A DNA stretch of 20,274 nucleotides from Lingula anatina (GCF_001039355.2 NW_019774015.1:6554-26827), one strand, 5' to 3'; counted from the stretch's first letter, positions 1-9,752 are shown. Notes: generated by a model from the sequence alone, not told the origin. Program-made: numbers and translations.

Positions 1-277
1 AGTGTGGTCACACTACATGTTTATGAAAGTACGTTGAATCAAGGAGTTATAAGTTATGGCCCTGATAATGGGTTGACACTCACCGCGTTAGCTGCGACAA
101 TGATTATTTCTTCACAGCGATTTATTCATTCAATTATTAAATCATAATTTATTTATTATTTATTAATTTAATTTAATGATTTAAATCATCTAATTTTTAT
201 CTATTTTTTATTTGATTCTTAATGTAACCTAATTATTTACTTTATTCTTTAAATAATATTTTTATTTATTTATTTAT
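1..277. other. AT-rich flank, no gene seen
   Basis: Mostly A/T with runs of TTTA and ATTT. No open reading frame, splice-site series or recognisable domain is visible. It ends in a (TTTA)n tract into which the next element appears to have inserted. Confidence 0.6.
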
Positions 278-446
278 CAAGCCCGTAGCCAGCAATTTTA
301 AAGGGGGAGTGTCTTTTTCTGAAAAAGTGGACCTTTTACCGAAAAATCCCCATGTACTTATGTCAAACTTTACCCAGAGTGGGCCTTTTTTAAGCAAAAG
401 GGTTTTTTTTTTCGATCCTCCCGAACTCCCCCTGGCTGTGGGCCTG
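278..446. mobile_element. Short non-autonomous inverted-repeat element (MITE-like)
   Basis: The left end CAAGCCCGTAGCCAG and the reverse complement of the right end, CAGGCCCACAGCCAG, agree at 12 of 15 positions. Inside these, GGGGGAG (left) faces CTCCCCC (right). The element is about 169 bp and is flanked on both sides by TTTA repeats, so an 8-bp target duplication such as TTATTTAT is possible but cannot be proven in that context. Ends beginning CA(A/G)G are compatible with hAT-type MITEs. No transposase is encoded; the open frame across it is a chance translation. Confidence 0.55.
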
Positions 447-1149
447 TTTATTTATTTATTTATTAAGACTTTCTATTATTATCCTTTTACGGATTCGCTC
501 TATTATTTTATATAAAATGTAACTTAATGTAGTAATTGAGGCAACACGCCAGCTTGTAATGTGAATAAATTGTTTTAATAATGTTTCTTTCTTTGTTATC
601 TCTAAACAGTAATGTATTTTTACACAGGTAGCGATGATGGAAATTTGTGTACGCAGCATCTTTAAACTTTTTGAGACGGGGTGATTTGTTGATCATGCTG
701 ATGTACGATGTTGATGCATGTCTATCAAATTCAATTTTTGACCACAGAACACTTCATGTTGAATTAAAAAACTGATACTAAATTAAACTAGCAGTTTTCT
801 TGCAACACTTAAAACATGATCAGCTGCGTGTGCCAAGCTAGTGAACAAAAGGATAGGTGGCCACGGGAGTATAATCCTATCGCCGCAACAAACAATGGGC
901 ACTTTCTGGCTGATGTACATGTATCCTGCTGTTAATTACACCTAGTCACAGCGGATTGTCGCGCTCGCGCTGGACCACAGAAACAGGCGTCATGGGGTTC
1001 ACTCGCCTAAGGTATTGTGTGTTATTACGTCTAAACTATTGTGTTTTGGCGTTCGAATTTTGAAGGGATTAGACGGCTCTCCATTGTTTGTCCGCCCACT
1101 TCTATTCATAGTATAGGGATTAAAACCTTTCTGACGTTTTTAAAACGTC
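447..1149. other. Intergenic, no gene seen
   Basis: No coding exon or RNA gene is recognisable. The first 85 bases continue the (TTTA)n and AT-rich context; the rest is unremarkable mixed sequence with no clear repeat partner elsewhere in the window. Confidence 0.5.
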
Positions 1150-1847
1150 GTACAACGGAAACTTAATTTTTATTACTACTGTATTTTGGCAGTCAAAGCA
1201 GTTCGATGGCTTTTTATTTTTGTGCTTTATTGGGTTAAGTCTGTGTCCAAATGAAGAAAACGATGGGTAGATGACCTTAGATTGCATATTCATATGAAAT
1301 TGTATCACGACTGGTTAAAATATAGGAAGGGCCACAAGAGTAAATATTACTATTTTTTTTATTGCTGCGCATTCCCAGCTGTAGCAACATGTTTCACGAA
1401 ACTTCAGACGGCAACCACAGGTTTTTTTTAATTACTGTGGATTCTGGCTCATTTTGAATGGAACATTTATGACCTAACTATTGTCCACATTTTTACAATT
1501 ACAACATTCTGTTATCTACATAATTGTCCTTTAATATGGAACTATTTCCAAATATATTTTTCTCTCTTTATTCCTGAATTATCAATGAAAACCGTGATTT
1601 AAATGAAAACCAAGATGTCTTGTCAGCATCTTGTATAATATGTAGTGTCTATTTCGAGATGGCGATTCCTGAATTGGAACCATAGGTAGATCATAACAAA
1701 AGCAATGTATTTTTTAAGTAATTTAACAGCCATTGCATACGTTATTTGGTTCTCTTTATTTTGTAAATTATCCTCTTAGAGTGAGGTTTGCTAAATAATC
1801 GCCTAGTCAGACAAAAGTCCATTAGTTCCCCTTGCTGAAGTTACGCT

Positions 1848-1924
1848 TCTCAAGAGAATAATGTCAGAAAGATTGTATTCTCTTGAGAAAGATAGTAGTC
1901 TCAACAGAATACTATCTTTCTGAC
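1848..1924. repeat. Nested inverted repeat (hairpin)
   Basis: Three perfect inverted pairs interlock: TCTCAAGAGAATA (1848-1860) with TATTCTCTTGAGA (1876-1888); GTCAGAAAGAT (1863-1873) with ATCTTTCTGAC (1914-1924); AGATAGTA (1890-1897) with TACTATCT (1910-1917). The paralogous position near 16100 has only a short simple sequence, so the structure arose in this copy. Confidence 0.8.
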
Positions 1925-2347
1925 AGGTTTTCTGAGTTTGATCTTAGTCGGTCTTAAATTACTCCTAGTTTTTGTCGGTTCAGATTTGTCAGTTGTACCA
2001 GTGGACTGTTAAAGCAGAGAGTGATTTGTGTCCTCATATTTTAAATAGGGTTCACATCAGGGGATCTTGGGTGTCTGTTAGAGGCCAAGGTAGCTAGCTG
2101 CTCAATTACATGTTTTTGGAAGTAATCTTTGTGAAGGAGCAATAATTAAGATAGAGACAATTTATCGCAGAGGTTTATTTATGGCGATTTTACAAATTGG
2201 AAATGGATAAATGCGAATTTGGAAAATAATTTGTGTTTATATATAATTTGAATATATTGTATTGTATCTGAATACAGAACAGTGTGTTATTCGTATTTTT
2301 TCTGTTATTTTAATTACAGGTTAGCGTGTGACCCAGTTTCAATAAAA

Positions 2348-2419
2348 ATGTTTTCCATCAAATTGGGACTGTTGCTGCTTTCAGGTGTTCTAACCTTTGA
2401 TTCGTCATATGGAGTGAAG
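2348..2419 (+). CDS. Orphan signal-peptide exon A (B-type EF-hand gene)
   Basis: A 24-codon open exon begins at ATG 2348. It encodes a short basic start (MFSIK), a hydrophobic core (LGLLLLSGVL) and a small polar tail, which is a typical secretory signal peptide. It ends at AAG followed by the donor GTAATT at 2420, phase 0. A pyrimidine-rich acceptor ending TTACAG lies at 2318-2319. It is nearly identical in layout to the first coding exon of gene B (12148-12219), and the intron similarity continues to about 2556. No EF-hand exon of its own follows: the next sequence is the minus-strand retrotransposon. It is therefore either a remnant or, because all introns here are phase 0, it could splice in frame to the EF-hand exon of gene C at 4820. 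The signal-peptide reading is firm; current use is unknown. Confidence 0.65.
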
Positions 2420-2656
2420 GTAATTCTTTAGTCTAATAATTTTCTTTCAAAACCGACTAAAAATGATGTGCTCGAAAGTGGAGAGAGCCTCCTTAAATAA
2501 TAAAAGCCTATAATGACGGTTGAGGTCATCATGTAGTTCAATACACAGAAAGACTTCAATGTAGCATGATGTTGCAATCATAATAAGCCCTCAATGTTTT
2601 AGTTCATCTCTTCTACAAGCAAGAGTGGTAAGTTTACATGTTTCAAGTGCCCCATC

Positions 2657-2881
2657 TTAGGGCAGCTCTGGGAATATAATCTTACATGCACTAATCTGGA
2701 TGGATTCAATTTTATCAACTTGTTGTTGTGTGAGACCTGGGTGCCACACCTGACATGCATATTCTAATGTAGGTTTGATTACTGATGTGTAAAAGCTTGC
2801 AAGTTCATTGGTTGGAATACCCGCTCTTTTTAGAAGTTTAAGATTGTGTAGCCTTTTACTTGCTTTTTTTACAAATATCAC
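2657..2881 (-). pseudogene. Retrotransposon C-terminal region, frameshifted
   Basis: This open stretch (about 74 residues) carries the segment that follows reverse transcriptase in CR1/Jockey-like elements: KKASKRLHNLKLLKRAG, SVIKPTLEYACQVWHPG and KIESIQISACKIIFPEL. It is in a different frame from the reverse transcriptase, with the shift at or near a seven-T homopolymer (2864-2870 on the plus strand). Reading past its terminal stop in the same frame gives recognisable continuation (DGALETCKLTTLACRR), so that stop is a secondary mutation. The same region of a related element is found on the plus strand at 10005-10319. Confidence 0.75.
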
Positions 2882-3707
2882 AGATGTGACCTTCCCACCT
2901 CAAATCACTACTGATCCTAACCCCTAAGAAGACAGCGGACCCCACTCTCTCAATCCTTTGATTATCTACTAGTAAGGGTGTAGTTTTGTGTCCTTTTTTG
3001 GAGATATCAAATATGATCTCTTTGGTCTTGGTAGTATTTATTGTTAGTTTATAAGCATGGGACCAGAGAGTGAGCTCTGTTGTTGCATCAGGGAGATTGT
3101 CTCGCAGTTTGGTATTCCCGTAGCTTAGAATTGTGGTGTCATCTACATATTTGAATGTGTCACATTTGGTGCTCAGATCGTTAATCATAATGACAAATAA
3201 TACTGGACCCAGTTTTGTGCCTTGTGGTACACCAGCATTAATGCGTTGCCAGTCAGATTTTACACTACCTATCTTTACACTTTGTTTCCTCTCAGTTAGG
3301 AAGCTGTAAATCCAGTTTGAAATAATTCCTGGGATACCTAATTCAGACAGTTTTTGATAAAGCAGGGTGTGGTCTATTCTATCGAATGCTTTAGTATAAT
3401 CAACCGAAAGCATTCTGGCATATTGTCCTAGAGTGTCAGTCTGCCTTGCAATAAGGTCAATAGCTTCGATCAGTGCGTATGTCGTGCAGCTCCCTTTCAT
3501 GCTGCCGAAATGCCTAAGGTCAATCTTATTGGTCACAATGTCCCAAATCCAATTAACAATAAAACCCTCTAATAACTTAGAGAGCACTGGAGTTAGAGAT
3601 ATGGGTCTGATGTATGTCTCTATGGACTTTGGAGGAATGCACTTAGGTAGTGGTGACACATATGCATGTTTCCAGAGTGGTGGAAACTGATGAGTTGAAT
3701 ATAGCAC
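2856..3707 (-). pseudogene. Reverse transcriptase domain, broken retrotransposon ORF
   Basis: A 283-residue open stretch shows the ordered motifs of a non-LTR reverse transcriptase: RPISLTPVLSKLLEG, the palm motif with the first catalytic aspartate (SVDYTKAFDRIDH), GVPQGTKLGPVLF, the catalytic YVDD box (FKYVDDTTIL) and FLGVRIS near the end. In the retrotransposon family this enzyme copies element RNA into DNA at the nicked target. The conserved catalytic residues are still present, but the flanking parts of the protein lie in other frames, so no complete product can be made. It runs antisense to the EF-hand genes around it. The start methionine at 3707 is only the first ATG after the frameshift and is not the native start. 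Confidence 0.85.
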
Positions 3708-4298
3708 ATACTGGGGCAGCTAGGTAACCTGCTAGGTCATGTAGGATCTAGTTAGGAATTTCGTCGGGAGTGTACGTTTACTTGGAGTAAGGTTTTTTCG
3801 ACATCTTGATTTGTGATGATATATGTGGCTGGTACAGGGTCTGCTGCTTCCACGTGTTTCGGTTCAAGCGGCACAAAGTCATTTGTAACATATTGTAGGA
3901 AAGTATTTATTTTCTGGGCTAATAAGCTGAAATCACCATTGCACTCCCTGTTAGCCAAGCGCAGTAAGGAATTATTTTGTGTTGTTTGCCCTGTAAGTAA
4001 CTTAATGTCTTTCCACCACTGCCTTGATGTACCGTCAGACAGGTCTTTCAGTTTCCCTTCATAGAAGGGCTTTCGCTAAACGTAGCCAAATTTAGGCCAC
4101 CAAAATACAGACACTGTTTTATTGTTATTTGCAGATTACATATCTAGATTCCTATGTATGCAAAGTAAAGCAATAATATTTTCTCATATGAACGGTTTTA
4201 TATAAATTTGTATTTCACACTCAATGATTATTGAATATAGTTTAAATTGGTTGTCACTTTTGTTTTAGAAATCTTAACAGTACAGAGTTCATATAAGA

Positions 4299-5356
4299 AT
4301 GTCCTCAAACAATCTGAAAGTTCTTTTCCTTCTTATGGTCATTCAAACTATCTGCTCTTCGAATATGGTGATGGTACGTCCAGACACGAATTTGTTATTG
4401 TCTTTTAAATAGTTTAAGTAGCTAAACTTCTGTATAATGGGTGTCGTTAACGGCTACTATGAACAGGTAATGGACATCAAAGTGCGGAAGTTAAATGACA
4501 GGGGTTAATTTGTTATAAGAAATACAGTACATTTTGTAACGCATAGACATTTATAAATGATACTACAGTGTATAACTGAGAGAGCTCAACATATAACAGG
4601 ATAATAGCGCAGGGAAATCTTCAAAGGGTGATGTTATACACGAGAACGGCAAGGAACAACGAGAATCACTTGGTCATTGGTGCTTGGCGCAATGATCAAG
4701 CCCGCTTTACACTGGACGGCTTCCTTCAGTGTAAAGGGGGTTTATGTGATAAGGTGAAACATGGGCAATGTTTTGTTCATGTTATGTTTGTTTTATTATT
4801 TTTTGTTTGTTTATTTTAGAACTCCAAAAGTAACTTTAGTGCACACTGGATTATCAAGTACAAACAATTCTTTGATATCATGGACGTTGATGAAAATGGC
4901 ATGGTGACTGAAGAAGAATACGTCGATTTAACAACCGAGCGAGCTCAACAAGTCCTCCCATCTTGGAGAGCCATGGCATTAAATGGTTTATTGTACAGTG
5001 CCTTTCATCTATGGTGGTCAAATGAATTTACCAACTATTCAAAATACTTCACATTTCAAGAAATGCTTCGGTCTGAAGAGATGGAAGTCCCTATTACAAG
5101 AGAAGAGATCGTCAGAAAAGCAGAAGATTGGCTTGGCGCGTTTGATCTCGACTGCGATAGCAAATTGATGGTAGATGAGTTTTCCAACTTCCTTACTACT
5201 TTCCGCAACACTGCTAAGGTTCAAGAAATATTTGATGTCATTGATTGGAATAATGATGGTGTGATTGATACCAACGAGTTCATAGACGGTGCCGAGGACT
5301 ACTGGGTTGGTCAAGGGCCAAGCCCTTCTGTTGTCTTTTTAGGCACTCGTTATTAA
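4299..5356 (+). CDS. Secreted SCP-like EF-hand protein, copy C
   Basis: Two coding exons, 4299-4373 and 4820-5356, join in phase 0 (donor GTACGT at 4374, acceptor TTTTAG at 4819) to give 203 residues. Residues 1-25 form a signal peptide with core VLFLLMVI. EF-hand loops are DVDENGMVTEEE (47-58), DLDCDSKLMVDE (134-145, Ser in place of Gly at loop position 6) and DWNNDGVIDTNE (167-178); all keep Asp at 1, acidic or Asn at 3 and 5, and Glu at 12. A degenerate second hand lies around residues 80-107 (HLWWSNEFTNYSKYFTFQE). One degenerate and three active hands in about 180 residues matches sarcoplasmic calcium-binding proteins, but those are normally cytosolic, whereas this is predicted secreted. 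The C-terminus FLGTRY is family-conserved. An acceptor TGTTTTAG (to 4268) implies a 5'UTR exon, which the retrotransposon relic appears to have removed. Poly(A) signal at 5720. Function beyond calcium binding is unknown. Confidence 0.88.
4705..4736. repeat. Small hairpin in intron of gene C
   Basis: CTTTACACTG (4705-4714) pairs perfectly with CAGTGTAAAG (4727-4736), leaving a 12-base loop. The corresponding introns of genes D and E lack it, so it is specific to this copy. Confidence 0.6.
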
Positions 5357-5539
5357 GCCGGCGATTATAAAGAGGTACCCATTTAAATCAGGCCTGGTCC
5401 TTTAGATAACATTTTACCTTTTGAGTTTCTAAACGTGTATGCACTCGCTTAGTTTTAGCCTTTTTTAGTTGGGTGCGCTAGCTGTTGTTGTGTGTTTAAG
5501 GAAAGGCAGTTGCCTTATGTAGTGGGAATTTTTGTCCAG

Positions 5540-5557
5540 AAAAAAAAAAAAAAAAAA
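5540..5557. repeat. Poly(A) run in 3' region of gene C
   Basis: Eighteen consecutive A residues lie 184 bases after the stop codon of gene C. The equivalent place in copy D has no such run. Because the gene keeps introns and the tandem flanks continue past it, this is a homopolymer expansion rather than the tail of a retrocopy. Confidence 0.6.
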
Positions 5558-5719
5558 GTTTCAACGCTTCAATCAGTTCTTTTTTCCCTGTAAATTGGTT
5601 CTCCTCGGAACAGTACTACTGCCAGGGAGGCAGAGATAAGGCATGTCCGCATTGAATTTAAACCATTAATTGGCTCTACTCTTTGCCTGGTTTATCATGA
5701 ACATGCTTGTCTTATTCAG

Positions 5720-5725
5720 AATAAA
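5720..5725 (+). terminator. Poly(A) signal AATAAA, gene C
   Basis: AATAAA lies 364 bases past the stop codon in a conserved context (CAGAATAAACAATTGAATCA). The same hexamer is at the matching position of gene D (8740), and ATTAAA is at the matching place of gene E. This positional conservation supports its use as the 3'-end signal. Confidence 0.6.
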
Positions 5726-5810
5726 CAATTGAATCAACCCGTCTGACCCGCGTGTCTCTCTGGCTGTGCTCTCTTCATTTAGATTTATTTGGAAATTTTC
5801 GTGTACATAT

Positions 5811-5862
5811 ACGACTATATCCTTAGGATCATGTTATTTTACGACTATAGCCTTAGGATCAT
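5811..5862 (+). repeat. Short tandem duplication, 30-base period
   Basis: ACGACTATA(T/G)CCTTAGGATCAT occurs at 5811-5832 and again at 5841-5862. The equivalent place downstream of gene D (around 8825-8860) has only one copy, so the doubling is private to the C unit. Confidence 0.75.
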
Positions 5863-6654
5863 AGCATGGCTATTTTACATATGGAGTTGATGCATGGAAC
5901 ATGGATGCTCTGCCCCGAGAGCTATAATTTCTACTCTAGTACATGTATAAAACTAATAAAGTTACTTATATAAATAAAAAGACGTGGGATATACTGGCAG
6001 TGTAATGTTTTGTTTGATGTGACACGTGTGTCTGTCAAACCCAAAATCGAACAATCCAACACATATGGCGCAAATTAAAACGGTTGTCATCTTCCGAGAA
6101 TATTCTACATATTACATATTTCACTGCGCGTGTCAAGCAGTTGCGACAGGAGACCTTTTGGTCACACAAATATACAAAAGAGGCATTACTACTCAGCTGA
6201 CCGAATAGCCAGACCGGTTATCTTATCTGTTTTCATGTGGTTTCATCTGACCTAATTAATTGATAAAGCACATTTTGTTGATCAAGCAATAGTGAACAGT
6301 CTAAGTCGTGATGGACAAATCGCATGTTTTGTTTTACCAAGAATTTGGCGATAAATGGCTTCAAAGAATCCATGAATCCTAACATTAGAAATAATAAGGT
6401 GAATAACACATTTCTACACTTGGCAGTCTGTATTACAATTAATTTTATTAGGAGAATAACAATAAATAAAGTCAACATCCGCTTACGACAGGTAAAGATG
6501 TGTCTGCCGAATGTAAGCCACATAAAGCATCATTTTCATCACCAAAATACAATTAATTATACTGGATATGATTAGCACGATTCACTGCTGTAAATTTTTG
6601 TAGATTGTAGTGAAGTGATGCAGGCAGATCATTAAGTATTCAGCTGCCAGTATT

Positions 6655-6690
6655 CATCTATCTATCTATCTATCTGTTTATCTATCCATC
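6655..6690. repeat. (ATCT)n microsatellite upstream of gene D promoter
   Basis: About nine tetranucleotide units, some imperfect (TGTT, CATC). It starts the promoter block ahead of gene D and recurs at the same relative position in the other promoter blocks (9718, 14521, 16857, 19806). Confidence 0.85.
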
Positions 6691-6880
6691 ACAAAAGAGA
6701 CAGTCTGCTTTAACGATGTTCAAATGTTTGGCAACAGGATGTCCTAGTTTGTCTTATAGCCCGTATTAAATGTAGTTTGTTATTTACATCCAGTTGTACA
6801 AATGATGCTTTTAGAAATGGAGGTAGCATGTCGGATAAGGGACTAATAATGTTCATCCCGACAATACTGCAAAATGATCG

Positions 6881-6954
6881 TATTTAAATACATCACGCTT
6901 ACTTAAACAAGACATAACATAAGACTGGGTTCTAAGAGAAACAACAGACATCTG
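6881..6954 (+). promoter_or_regulatory. Putative TATA box and non-coding first exon, gene D
   Basis: The palindromic TATTTAAATA (6881-6890) resembles a TATA box. A likely non-coding exon follows and ends at ACATCTG|GTAAGT, a consensus 5' splice site with the exon edge at 6954. The partner acceptor is TTTGTTTTAG (to 7322), 28 bases before the gene D start codon. The block from the ATCT array to GTAAGT is conserved ahead of gene E and in the orphan blocks at 9967 and, in part, 20183. The transcription start, inferred about 30 bases after the TATA-like box, is not observed. Confidence 0.5.
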
Positions 6955-7350
6955 GTAAGTAAAGCTAAATACAAATGCATGTTGAGGGATAAAGTCGGTA
7001 TTGTCAACAACTTCAGTCATTTCAACAACTTGATTTAACAAGGTAAAATTTAAGTTGATAAACCTGATAAATCTGAATTTTTTATGATCATGATACCGTA
7101 TAACATTGCACTGTTTGTGTGCTGTAAACGTCGCCATCATGGGCCTAACAAAATGCAGATCCTGTTTAATAGGTAATTGTAGATTTCGTATCGCGGTTCC
7201 TATGTATGCAAAGCAAAAAAGCAAAGATATTTTCCTATGTGAAGGGTGTTACGTAAACTTGTATTTCACACTCGATGAATATTGTTGAATATAGCTTAAG
7301 TTGGTTGTTACATTTGTTTTAGAAATCTTTACACCATAGAGTTCATAAGC

Positions 7351-8376
7351 ATGTCCCCAAACAATCTGAAAGTTCTGCTTCTTCTATTGGTCGTTCAAAC
7401 TAACTGTTCTTCGAACATGGTAAAGGTAGGTCCAGACACGAATTAGTTATAGTCTTTTGAATATTTTAAGAAGTTAGTTTAAATCAGGTGTCTACAAGAA
7501 TCGTAAATGGATAAACAGTTAAGGGGCAAGAAGGTGCGGCAGTTAAAGGACGGGTTAAATATGTCATAAGGAACATAAATTACATTCCGTACTTATAGAA
7601 AATTATAAATGATACATGTACTTCAGTGTACTATTGTATGTAGACCCCATTATATAACAGGATAATAGCGCAGGATAAATTTCAAAACATAATGTTATAA
7701 ACGCAACCTGCAAGTAACCACGCTTGTCACTTGGTCTTTGGTGTTTGGCGTAATGATAGTGATAGGGTTCTGCTATAAAAACAAACAAAGTTTGGATGAA
7801 CAATAGGCAATGTATGTTTTATATTTTTTTTTAATTTAGAACATCAAAGAATCTTTTAGTGCGCACTGGATTCTAAAATACAAAGAATTCTTTGATATAA
7901 TGGACGTTGATGAAAATGGCATGGTGACAGAAGAGGAATTTATCTATTCAACAACAGAGCGAGCTGAACAAGTTCTTCCATCTTGGCGAGCCATGGCGGT
8001 GAATGGTATATTGTCTAGTGCATATCATCTGTGGTGGTCAAATGAATACACCAACTATTCAAAATCCATCAAGTTTCAAGAAACGCTTCGGGCTGACGAA
8101 GTCAAACTCCTTATTAAAAGAAAAGACAACGTCAAATTCGCAAGAAATTGGCTTGGCACATTTGATCTCGACTGCGATAGCAAATTGATGGTAGACGAGT
8201 ATTCCAACTTCCTTACTATTTTCCGTAACACTGCTAAGGTTCAAGATATATTTGATGTCATTGATGGGAATGAGGATGGTGTGATTGATACCAACGAGTT
8301 CATAGACAGTTTCGTGGACTACTGGGCTGGTCAAGAGCCTAGCCCATCTGATGTCTTTTTCGGCACTCGTTATTAA
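7351..8376 (+). CDS. Secreted SCP-like EF-hand protein, copy D
   Basis: Coding exons 7351-7425 and 7840-8376 join in phase 0 (donor GTAGGT at 7426, acceptor AATTTAG to 7839), giving 203 residues. The signal peptide has core VLLLLLVV. EF-hand loops are DVDENGMVTEEE (47-58), DLDCDSKLMVDE (134-145) and DGNEDGVIDTNE (167-178), all with the liganding pattern intact, plus a degenerate hand around HLWWSNEYTNYSKSIKFQE. It differs most from C and E in the linker before the third hand, where acidic residues are replaced by basic ones (LLIKRKDNVKFARNW). C-terminus FFGTRY. Of the four copies it has the most complete control region: ATCT array, TATTTAAATA, first exon ending GTAAGT, and an AATAAA at 8740. 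It is the best candidate for an intact, expressed gene. Calcium binding is well supported; the secreted role is unknown. Confidence 0.9.
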
Positions 8377-8739
8377 GCCGGCGGGTATAAAGACGTACCC
8401 CTGTAATTCAGGGCTGGCCTTTTAGAATGCATTTCACCTTTTGAATTTTTTAACCTGTATGCAATCGCTTTGTTTTTGCCTTTTGGCATTTGGGTGCCCT
8501 GTTGTTGTTGTGCGTTGTGATTTAGATATGACAGGTGTATTAAGTAGTGGTACTTTTTCCGGAAGCAGAATATCAGTTCCAACCTTTTAAATCACTTCAT
8601 TTTTTCCTATACCTGTAAGATGATTCTTCTCGGAACAGTGCCAGGTAAGCAAAGCTAAGGCATGCCTAGATTGAATTTTATCCATTGGCTCTACTCTATG
8701 CTTGGTTATCATATGCATATGCATGAGTATCTTATTTAG

Positions 8740-8745
8740 AATAAA
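8740..8745 (+). terminator. Poly(A) signal AATAAA, gene D
   Basis: AATAAA lies 364 bases past the stop codon, the same distance as in gene C, within TTAGAATAAAGAAATGAATC. Confidence 0.6.
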
Positions 8746-9715
8746 GAAATGAATCAACTGGTTTGACCGTCCGTGTCTCTCTCGCTATACATTTCTCTTC
8801 ATCTAGGTTTAGTTAGAGGTTTTCGTGTACATATACACCTGTATATCCTTAGGATCATGGTTATTTTGCATATGATGTTGATGCATGGTACATGGACGCT
8901 TTGCCCCGAGAGCCATGGCTACTTCTCTTGTATATGTATAACAATCATAAAGTTTCTTACACGTATATTTTAAGAGGCGGGATATATACTCGCAGTATGG
9001 GGTTTAGTTTGATGTGACTTATAAGTATGTGACACCCCAAATATAATAATCAAACAGATATGTTGCAAATTGAAACGGTGGTCATCTTCCGACAATATTC
9101 TACATATAACATATCCCACTGCGCGTGTCAGGCGGTTGTACAATAACACAGTTAGGACGGGAGACCTTTAGGTCAAACAAATATACAAAAAGGACGATCC
9201 TACTCAGCCGACCGAATAGCCAGACCAGTTATCTTCTTTGTTTTCATGTGGTGTCATCAGATCTAATTGCTTTTGTTCCGGGGTATGATACTGTGAAATG
9301 CCTACTGACGCACACCTTAAAAAGTATACCTGTTAATTGATAAGGCACATTTTGTTGATAAGCAATAGTTGAGCAATAGTGAACAGTCTATGTCATGATG
9401 GACGAATCGCATGGTTATTTCTTTTACCCAAAACTTGTCGACTAATTAGGTGAATAACGCATTGCTACACTTGGCAGCCCGTAAGACAATTAATTTTAGT
9501 AGGAGAATAACAATACAGAAAGTCGACATCCGCTTACACCAGGTATAGAAGTGTCTGCAAAATGTAAGCAACATACGACATAAAGCATCATTTTCATCAC
9601 CAAAATACAATTAATAATATTGGATATGATTACTATGATTGTATGATTGACTGCAGTAAATGATTGAAGATTGTAAGGAAATGGAGTAAGCAGATCATAA
9701 AGAAATTCAAGTGTC

Positions 9716-9717
<2 letters not shown>

Positions 9718-9750
<33 letters not shown>

Positions 9751-9752
9751 AT
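9718..9752. repeat. (ATCT)n microsatellite of the orphan promoter block
   Basis: About eight tetranucleotide repeats, positioned as at 6655 relative to the downstream TATTTAAATA. Confidence 0.85.

Larger units (their letters stand above)
1150..2450 (+). repeat. Segmental duplication, copy 1 (upstream region plus exon A)
   Basis: This block is collinear with 15300-16665. Shared landmarks include a stretch around GTCTGTGTCCAAATGA (1239 and 15369), a block ending GGCCACAA, a poly-T/AATTATTGTGG-like motif, GATCTTGG followed by GTTAGAGGCCAAGG, and a B-type signal-peptide exon. Similarity is diffuse with many small indels, suggesting an old duplication. Copy 1 contains an extra nested hairpin at 1848-1924 that copy 2 lacks. 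Boundaries are approximate. Confidence 0.7.
2600..4075 (-). mobile_element. Non-LTR retrotransposon relic, CR1/Jockey-like
   Basis: Minus-strand coding similarity runs from about 4075 down to about 2600: linker before reverse transcriptase (3752-4075), reverse transcriptase (2856-3707) and the C-terminal region (about 2600-2881). No endonuclease is present, so the 5' end is missing, and no 3' tail is obvious. The frame is broken by an in-frame TAG in the linker, a frameshift with a small loss near 3690, a frameshift near the seven-T run at 2864-2870, and an in-frame TAA near 2660 within the C-terminal part. The element is dead. Its upper edge joins sequence corresponding to the middle of the first intron of the other C-type genes (TAAACGT..GCC), so the promoter and first exon expected upstream of gene C are absent. 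Family assignment is from motif layout only. Confidence 0.85.
4080..7110 (+). repeat. Tandem unit, copy 1 (gene C and flanks)
   Basis: About 3.0 kb that repeats collinearly from about 7111 to 10905. The similarity covers gene C with its introns, the 3' flank (5357-6600, matching 8377-9700) and the promoter block ahead of the next gene (6650-7110, matching 9715-10860). The shift between equivalent points is 3020 bases at the EF-hand exons. The upstream edge of this copy is cut by the retrotransposon relic. Confidence 0.8.

Noticed and set aside
309-515. A 68-codon open frame near the start of the window
   Set aside because: It lies largely within an inverted-repeat element and a TTTA repeat, and the translation is low-complexity.
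2856-3707. Reverse transcriptase as a domesticated host gene
   Set aside because: Flanking parts of the same protein are in other frames with stops and the endonuclease is absent, so this is a decayed element.
5039-5314. Antisense open frame inside the gene C EF-hand exon, with matching ones at 8059-8334 and 18608-18904
   Set aside because: They recur only because the sense exon is conserved. The translations lack any domain, and the sense frame has clear EF-hands.
5540-5557. Poly(A) run taken as evidence that gene C is a processed retrocopy
   Set aside because: Gene C keeps its intron, and the tandem flank similarity continues beyond the run, so it did not arise through mRNA.
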